Source: Dendrocalamus latiflorus (Eukaryota > Streptophyta > Magnoliopsida > Poales > Poaceae). From it: DNA of 64,000 bases. The stretch is from contig CM029658.1 in the NCBI GenBank assembly GCA_017311315.1, positions 27,886,629 through 27,950,628 on the forward strand, in the 5' to 3' direction. A program made the translations under genes and the position numbers. Shown in pieces: positions 57,239 through 64,000 of this stretch (positions are counted from its first letter, which is position 1; each line of letters opens with the position of its first letter). The notes under the pieces were generated by a model. The model ran no database searches. It was not told the DNA's origin and saw only the letters and a list, made by a program, of their open reading frames with translations.

Positions 57239-59283
57239 GTGGCAGATGAACTTGTAGCTGAGTTTGCAGATCCCAATAATAATATTGGTTCACAAGATCC
57301 TGATAATCCTAACGCAGTTAAGAAATATGACTTCTCCCTTTGGTCGGTTATTTGTTAAGTGCAATATGTGCTGAACTTCTCCCTTTGGTCTGTTATTTGT
57401 TAAAGTGCAATATGTGCTGATTATGTGAAACATGGTTCTGTTTTGTTTTGCAACAGGTTTAAGATTAATCTTCTTCTATTTAGTTATTGCTCTCTTAATG
57501 AGATCATTAGATTAGGACCTAATTCATTTCACAAGGTGCTTCACTACTTCACTCTCTCTTCACTGATATTATATATTGCAGATCAACATGGATGTAGCAG
57601 AAGGGCCGATCGAAGACGATGCCGGGCAAATAGTTGACCTAGAACAAGACGACTACAGGAAGCGTGCTGACGAGGATGTGAAGTCGATAGTCTTGAACAC
57701 ACAGATGAAGGCATCATCCCGACATAATAAACCTAAGAAGTCAAACAATGCAAAAGTCCTGCCTCAAGGTGAGTGGTCTTCAATTGTATCTTCTTTACTT
57801 ATTTGGGAATTAATTAATAATAAAAATAATTTCTCTGTAGATTATGAGTGTACAAAAGAAGATGCTGATATAATTGAATACATGAAAGCAACACCAGAAA
57901 AAAGGGTACTCGTCAACATCGATAATAATTGGGTAAACAGAGATGAGATGGATTGTCTTTTCCGTGACGGTGAGCAAGTGAATGGCGCTGTAAGTATGTT
58001 TAAGACTGTCTTTTGCATTGATTGATGTATACCAAATATCTGGGTTCAATTCTTTACTGTCAAATTATAAATTTGCAGGTCCTAAGTGCTTATATTCACT
58101 GTATCCGGCATGAAGAACACCTACAGCATAGAGAAGGTGGAGATGTTTATTTAGAAAATACATTTATTTCCAGCTTGCTAAAACGCGACGGAGACCCTAA
58201 GGTGGCATTGAACTATAAAGATGGCGTAGATTATACAAGGGTCGAAAAGTATTTACACGCTGATATGGTAAACTTGTCGATGCCATAATTATTATATATA
58301 TATAATATCATGCAGATGTTAATTTTGTTAATTTAAAGATAGAAGAAACATTTGAGATAAAACTCTGTTAGTGCAGGTGTTCCTTCCAATTAATATTGAG
58401 AAGTTTCACTAGTACCTAGCGGTTGTGAATGCTAAAAAATGTGAGATACATGTCTTGGATTCTTTCGGACGAGAACTATCGGACCGTCGAGATCTCAAAA
58501 CTACGGTAGGGCTTAATGATTAATATATAGTTTCATATTGTATTTTTTTTAATTCTAATATTCCTTTCTAAATCTTGGTGTTTCGGTCACAACAGTTAAG
58601 AGGACTGGAAAGAGTAATAAAACTTGCAGCAGAGCATACACAGCTGTACCGAGATAAATGGGCGGATATTAAAGTGGCATCTTGGCCAATTATAGATAAG
58701 ATCACTGAGAGAATGCAAACAGATGGGTAAAAGATCATTTGACTTGTTGTGTATGCCATTGCGTGACTTGCAACGGTATCTGTATCACTCACGTTAGTTT
58801 TTTTTTTCACTTTTACACAGGGTAAGTTGTGGTTTATGGATGATCAACTATATGGAGTATTGGACTGGAATTACTCTATCTGACCATGTGACCCAGGTAA
58901 TTCATAGGGAGATTTCTAAACATAGTCACTTATTTTTGTCAAATAATCGGTTAATAGATTAGCACTTGCTCATATTTTCAGGATGATATAAGTAAGTTTA
59001 GGTTCAAGCTCCCTGCAATCTTGTGGAACTCCACATTAAACACAGCGAGAGGGTACCAAGATGATGAACAAGATAAAGAGGTCAGCGATAATCCAGATGA
59101 TGTCATAATGATCGATAATCCGGGTGAGGTCACTCAACTGTCAGAAATTGCTGCTGGTCCTCAACCATCTGCCAAAATATTCACTGACAGAAAGGAACTA
59201 TTGTATTGGTTGAGCACATACATCTGGTCGATAGACGATGAAGAGTGTTTAGAGTAAGTATTTTTTGTTAATTAATTGCATAT

Positions 59284-60651
59284 GGTTTTGCATGCATGTC
59301 CAACTGTTTAATGTAACCGAGTGTGTGAAGAACATGAACTTAAAAGCAAAAGGCAAACTTAGACAAGATAGTGTTGCTCATCGTGACAACCAAAAATAAA
59401 TGTTTGTGACAAGTAATCCTATACATTGTGCAGTGCAAGCTCTAGGCATGTCCAACATGATATATTCCCAAGCATAGTCAACCTAAATAAGTTCATCATG
59501 CAACTCCTATCATATATTCCTGTGATTTGAAAACAAAGATCTTACAGAAAATATCGTTTATCGTTGATACTACGTACAAGTATCAAGGGAACAGAGTGGA
59601 CCAATAAGTCTTTACTCAGCAAACAACATCAGAGATATTTAACATTGAAAATAACAGAATCCTAAAGAATGAGCATTCACAAGAACAAATGCATTTGCAA
59701 TGAACCAACAGCAATGTTTCAATAGATAACATTTTTATAATTGCTCTACATAAATGCCGTCAATAAAAAATATGTGATGAACATAGTAGCATACCTCTTT
59801 CACGCCTATCCACAGTTGTCACACGAACCATTACATGTGCATCCCTTGATACAGCCTCAAGACTCTCCTCAAAGGAACTATATAGCTGAGCCCGGCATTC
59901 CTCAAAAAGCAAAGGCTCAAAAACTCTAATGTACTCCTCAGCATATTCGAAGCTTCCAGGAACACACTGAAGTTCTGCCTCCTCTGTTCAGATAAGAAAT
60001 ATAAAACTTAGCTTGTTAAACTCGGAGCACACACACAAATAGTGGTTTTGACATTTTAGGATGAAACAATCAAACAGTGAAGATGCAAACATTACGTACA
60101 AGGCATGCATTTAAAAAAAAGTATCAGTGCCACAGTATGAAACATGAGAGAAGAAACATGCAGAGCTCTACCTTTAGAAAAATAGAACGTATAGTACAGA
60201 ACGCAAGTGGTGAACAGTAACATATAGTTTACCACATTTTTTAAATAAGGTAGGTATGTCAACAGGACTACACAGTCATTACAGTATGTAACAGTTGCCC
60301 CTTGTGTTGATGGGAGTCACTAAAACAGGATAATAGCATTGTGAGAAAGTAGAAATAGGCAAATTCCACAAACTTTGCAAGCACATAAACCCAATGCATT
60401 TCCTCATAGCATAGTATATAGTTTTTCAGAATAAGCAGTGGTGTTAGTTAAACCAAAGAAATACAAAACAAACATTGATAATGTAGAAGAACTAACCTGG
60501 AATTGTGCCAGAACTTGTCACTTGTCACCTCCCGTATAAGTCACTCGACAGATGTGTCTTCATATTGTGTGTTATTTGCTGAAGCTTGTTTTTTGGAAAT
60601 AAGAGACCTTTTGTTGGCTGGTTTCTGATCTGCATTATTTTGTTGGCTGGT
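59284..60651. other. 1.37-kb insertion in an intron of the Ulp1-like locus
   Basis: The intron between exons ending 59253 and starting 60731 carries the 23-base sequence ttttttg(t/c)taattaattgcatat on both sides of the insert (59261-59283 and 60652-60674, one mismatch). Without the insert the intron would be about 85 bases, like its neighbours. The insert contains an antisense helicase exon and AT-rich filler. No inverted ends are obvious. Confidence 0.7.
59795..59983 (-). pseudogene. SEN1-like helicase exon, antisense within a Ulp1-locus intron
   Basis: A 189-base exon on the minus strand with an acceptor (ctgaacag) and donor (gtatgc). It reads EEAELQCVPGSFEYAEEYIR, then FEPLLFEECRAQLYSSFEES and HVMVRVTTVDRRERG, resembling plant SEN1/MAGATAMA3-type helicases just before the ATPase region. 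No other exon of that gene is present. Confidence 0.65.
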
Positions 60652-61815
60652 TTTTTTGCTAATTAATTGCATATACTAATATACTAAGATGTGATCAACT
60701 AATTCGTTCCTGGTCCTTGTTTGTTTGTAGCAAAGAATGGGTTCGAAGCACCAGACCATATCCAATTTCTTTAAGTCTCAGAACACTTAGAGATATTTTA
60801 GATGCAAATAAACCCATTGATTGTGATTGCTTCAACATGGGTGTTCGGACGGTTGCGTGCAATGAAGCCTTGTTGTGGTTAGATAACAAATTCCACTACA
60901 TGGACCTCCAGTTCTGTGTAAGATGATATAATTGTTCCCTTGTTGTATATATATATACATATAAACAACTAATTCTAAATTTTGCTAAATGAACAGACCA
61001 TATCTCAGTTTGGACGAGATCCGTGGCGGTGTGACAAGCTAGACTGCAAAAAACTAGCAAAATTGCTTGAATGCTGGCCTGACATGGAGTACGATATTTC
61101 ACATTGCAGCAGTGTAAGATATGTTCTGTATACTCCTTTAAAATCTTGTGTTTTATCATTTGTCACTTTATAGACTCGGTGTTTGTTTACAGGTTCTACT
61201 GCCATACCGTCAAATGAAGCACTACACATTATACATACTAGACATGGGCACCAGAACTGTGTCCATTATGGATCCTCATCCTAAAAATGGAATGTTTAAG
61301 GGTTCTGATCCATGCATGCCATATATACACAAATTACATAACATTGCCATAATTTTAAACTCGCCATGGACTTGGCACATCTTGCATGGAAAGACAATAT
61401 TTATTACTGGCATCGTAAATTCCCTACATGGGTTCCAAAAACATTCGACTGGTAATAACTTATTATATGTTTCATCTTTATTATCAATAATCATTTGATT
61501 TATCTACAACAATTAAACACGTGCTCTTCTCCAGCAACCTGTCAGGCTTCCTTGTATACAATTTCATGCGGTCGTGGGATGGTATAAGATTGCCATTGAT
61601 CAACACTGTGAGCATCTATATTCTCTATGTATATTTTGCAGACTAAATAGCAAATTAATAATTTATCTTATTAATAATTTATTATCTGCCATGCACAGGA
61701 AACACATTCACTGAGGACGAATTTCTTGGTGGACATTTTGAAGTGCAGTGCAAATGAATGTAAAGACATTATCCCTGCAGAACTCCATGACCTACTTAAG
61801 CAAATCAGAAATTAG

Positions 61816-62263
61816 ATGGTTGAGGTGAGACATGACTTATTATTGCCTTGTTATTTATGCATTATAATTGGCCTAGGCTGGTAATTTCATGACCTGAACT
61901 TGCTGGTGATATACATGAGTGTTTTCCGGATTTTGAGTACCAGTTTTTGTTCTACTTCTATATATAATATTTCTACCCAGATTTTCTCTTCCTATCCTGG
62001 TCAAAATAAACCTCACTTGGCAAGCATATATGACAGGCAATACACAAGGATTCCAAGTATTATATATATGATATTTCAACAATGGTTAAACGATAGTTCA
62101 ACAATGGTTAAACCATGAAAGGTCCAATAAACAATTTTAAGGCAAGTAAAGTAGCAATCAGGTCACACTCACAGAAACTGCACATCACACTTGCACACAA
62201 ACATATAAACTTGTTCAGAACGAAAAGGAATAATTGAGTGATATAATCGGCACAAGAACATAC
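61816..62263. other. Non-coding stretch after the Ulp1-like locus
   Basis: AT-rich, with a short tandem ttcaacaatggttaaac (62075-62112). No gene recognised. Confidence 0.5.
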
Positions 62264-62388
62264 TCCTCATGTTTTTCCTTTCTTGAGAATATCCCAATTT
62301 TGTATGTTGAGGACGGCAAGAGTGCTATCATATCTTCTGGCAACCCTTTGCTTTCAGTACCAATAGCTTCCCCTAATTGTTGCAGTTC
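62264..62388 (-). pseudogene. Exon of a BIG BROTHER-like RING E3 ubiquitin ligase
   Basis: The minus-strand exon has acceptor (ctgtatttcag) and donor (gtatgt). It reads ELQQLGEAIGTESKGLPEDM, then IALLPSSTYK, closely matching the segment LGExxGTESRGLSxDxIAxLPSxxYK before the RING domain of plant BB-like E3 ligases. The RING exon is not seen further left in 61816-62263, so the ligase activity is lost. Confidence 0.75.
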
Positions 62389-62542
62389 CTGAAATACAGA
62401 AAGGGCTCAACAAATGATTGTTGCAGTTCCTGAAATACAGAAAGGGCTCAACAAATGATTGTTGCAGTTCCTGAAATACAGAAAGGGCTCAACAAATGAT
62501 TGTTGCAGTTCCTGAAATACAGAAAGGGCACAACAAATGAAA
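62379..62542. repeat. 41-bp tandem repeat, four copies
   Basis: Unit tgcagttcctgaaatacag plus aaagggctcaacaaatgattgt, starting near 62381, 62422, 62463 and 62504 with almost no divergence. The first copy contains the splice acceptor of the E3-like exon, so the acceptor and exon start have been multiplied. Confidence 0.92.
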
Positions 62543-62594
62543 TGAGAGGTAGCATGTAGCATCCTATTTAACATTGCATTTGCATATATTCCTG

Positions 62595-63465
62595 AATGGA
62601 AATAATCCTCCCCGCCGGGCGAGCCCCCCTTCCCCCGGCGAGAGCAGCCGGCCGACGGCGCCGACAATCACAGGATTCACAGCTCAAGCCCCACTACCCC
62701 CAGCGATTTTAAGCCCACTAGCAACAAAAAAAACTAAAACTTGAACTGGCAGCCCGGCCCAGCAATCCAACACATCCACTCGGCGACAGATCTAGAGCCA
62801 GGATAGAGGAGACATCGGGGCATCGGGCGACTGGCGGCGGCGCGGCGACCCGGCGGCAGGAGGGACGAGTCAGAGCGGGGTGACCCGGCCCCCGGTGGCG
62901 GGAGGGAGGAGTCGGAGCGGGGCGCACTCCGAGCGAGCTAGCGAGGCGAGGCGGTGCCCGGCGGGAGGACCGGAGGAGTCGGCTGGCGGCCTGGCGCTGA
63001 GGGAGTTGCGGGAGTCGGCGGGCTCTCGGGCCTCGGCGGGCGCCTGGCGCTGAGCAGGGGCGGACCTGCCCTTCGAGCGAGGCCGGGCAGCCGCCCAAGC
63101 TCCTCGCCAGCCGGAACCCCCCCCCCCCCCGGCCGCGGAAGGAGGCGCTAACCCTAGATCCCGTGCGGGCGAGCGGAAGAGGAGGAGGACGGCGCGGCGG
63201 CAGCGCCCAAACGGAGGTGTAGGAGGACCGAGGAGGGCGCGGGGCTGCGGCGCCCAGGCGGAGGAGGCGAGGAGTCGTCGGACTCGGACACTCGGAGTCT
63301 CGAACGGCACGGCGCGGCGGCGCCCAGGCCAGGCGGCTAGGGGAGGCCGGGAGCCCGAGAGGCGGTGGCCAGGGTCCGGGGAGCGCGGGAGGCGGGGAGC
63401 CCGGGCCGGGAGGCCGGAGGCGGGAGGCGCGAGGCGGGGACGCCGGGGAGGTGTAGCAGTCGGCT
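62595..63465. other. GC-rich block of unknown nature
   Basis: Over 70% G+C by eye, with recurring ggcgcccagg and gggaggcggggagcccggg phrases toward the end. Several overlapping frames are open on both strands, as expected from base composition. No recognised protein. It could be a CpG-island-like leader of a gene to the right, or of the antisense E3 fragment. Confidence 0.45.
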
Positions 63466-64000
63466 AAGGCAGTATAACAGTCGGGCTATTGCGGACTTGC
63501 GGTGCTGCCTGCTGTTATTTGGCTTTGGAGCCTAGGATGCTTGCCGCTTGGCACTGGGAGTACAGAGTACTGGTTGCTGGCTTGCTGCTTGAGTGCTTGG
63601 TATACTGTTATCAAGTTATACTGTTATACTCATTATCTCAATTAGCAATTAATTTATTATATACTGTTATTTGATTAGCAATTAATTTGTTATACTGTTA
63701 TACCGCCGAGCTTATTTGATTAGCAATTTGGTATACTGTTATACTGTTCATGATCATTTAAGTGATTAAATACAATTTGTTGTTGTATCACTAATTTTTT
63801 TAATTTTGATGTACGGATTGTTACCTACCGGAACCATATTTACATGTTTTAGGGATTCACTTACCATTAGCGAGGTACCTCCATTGTATCTCTCGTTTTT
63901 CTTTGCTTTTATTCATGTATGAAACTATGTATTTGATTGCACAAGAATACAAAACTCTGTTTCTTACAAATACAAATTAGTTTAGTCAATCGATGTGTAG
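63466..64000. other. AT-rich end of window with tatactgttat repeats
   Basis: Between about 63600 and 63750 the words tatactgttat and gattagcaatt recur at least six and three times, respectively. No gene recognised up to the window end. Confidence 0.6.

Larger units (their letters stand above)
57239..61815 (+). pseudogene. Ulp1-family (C48-like) protein gene, about 13 exons, with nonsense and frameshift damage
   Basis: Exons with GT-AG borders: 57239-~57345, 57582-57768, 57841-57989, 58079-58267, 58377-58505, 58596-58726, 58821-58896, 58982-59253, 60731-60917, 60997-61113, 61193-61451, 61535-61607 and 61699-61815 (stop TAG 61813). A protease-like triad lies in exons 5-7: His of EKFH (58407), Asp of EIHVLDSFGREL, Cys of SCGLWMINYMEYW. 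A second, related region (KHYTLYILDMGTRTVSIMDP; DCNLSGFLVYNFMRSW) follows. The codon after the His is TAG (58410), where Trp is usual, and the frame shifts near 61345. Grass genomes have many such genes, often inside transposons. The host or transposon origin of this one is open. A 44-bp tandem duplication lies at 57333-57420. Confidence 0.8.

Noticed and set aside
62718..63310. Minus-strand frames of 126 and 146 codons
   Set aside because: GC-rich Ala/Arg/Pro frames in several registers, no recognisable domain or splice structure.

Overview
This window is plant nuclear DNA from a grass, most probably rice (Oryza) or a close relative. The reasons are stacked LTR retrotransposons, CACTA, hAT, Stowaway and Harbinger-type DNA elements, a GC-rich single-exon monocot gene, and gene fragments whose residues match plant proteins (uncoupling protein, SnRK2 kinase, STR-type rhodanese, Ulp1 protease family). 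There are no operons, rRNA, convincing tRNA genes or CRISPR arrays. The sequence is almost entirely transposable elements and their remnants, plus two patches dense in host-gene pieces.

Layout. 1-3754: 3' end of a chromodomain Ty3/gypsy element with a roughly 3 kb LTR. 3755-4551: dead Ty1/copia pol. 4552-6913: LTR, primer-binding site and broken gag of a second gypsy element. 6914-9972: truncated CACTA element C1 (minus). 9973-13368: solo gypsy LTR. 13369-15135: copia LTR pieces and a small deleted copia element. 15231-15932: one intact ORF, an enoyl-CoA hydratase/isomerase-family gene. 16109-17690: dispersed and inverted repeats. 17788-26948: C2, a full-length two-gene CACTA element with intact ends and dead genes. 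26949-28750: duplicated flank with a MITE, then an LTR fragment. 28751-33192: deletion derivative C3 carrying a solo LTR. 33196-34102: C4 end fragment. 34121-37626: Stowaway, hAT, long-TIR and Harbinger-like MITEs. 37679-38856: miniature CACTA C5. 38857-46174: C6 (minus, degenerate two-gene CACTA). 46629-47188: AT microsatellites and a MITE. 47824-51143: C7, a different CACTA family with a perfect CAC target duplication.

51144-62600 holds many host-gene fragments with introns still present: an endonuclease/exonuclease/phosphatase first exon, uncoupling-protein exons, SnRK2 exons, a possible B3-domain piece, an antisense rhodanese (STR8-like) gene remnant, a 13-exon Ulp1-family locus with an antisense SEN1-like helicase exon inside one intron, and an antisense BIG BROTHER-like E3 ligase exon. 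The first two join in frame across compatible splice sites, so a short chimeric protein is predicted.

How parts work together. C2, C3 and C6 share a two-gene CACTA plan: a TNP2-type transposase next to the 5' terminus, then an internal TATA promoter driving a second gene that combines En/Spm TNP1-type and Ulp1-protease regions. The palindromic motif that fills the terminal arrays (core cacagacggtt) also sits about 6-8 bases upstream of that internal TATA in all three copies, which suggests autoregulation by an element-encoded DNA-binding protein. No copy here has an intact transposase. In C2 every premature stop that can be compared with a sister copy is a C-to-T or G-to-A transition, as expected for decay of methylated, silenced elements.
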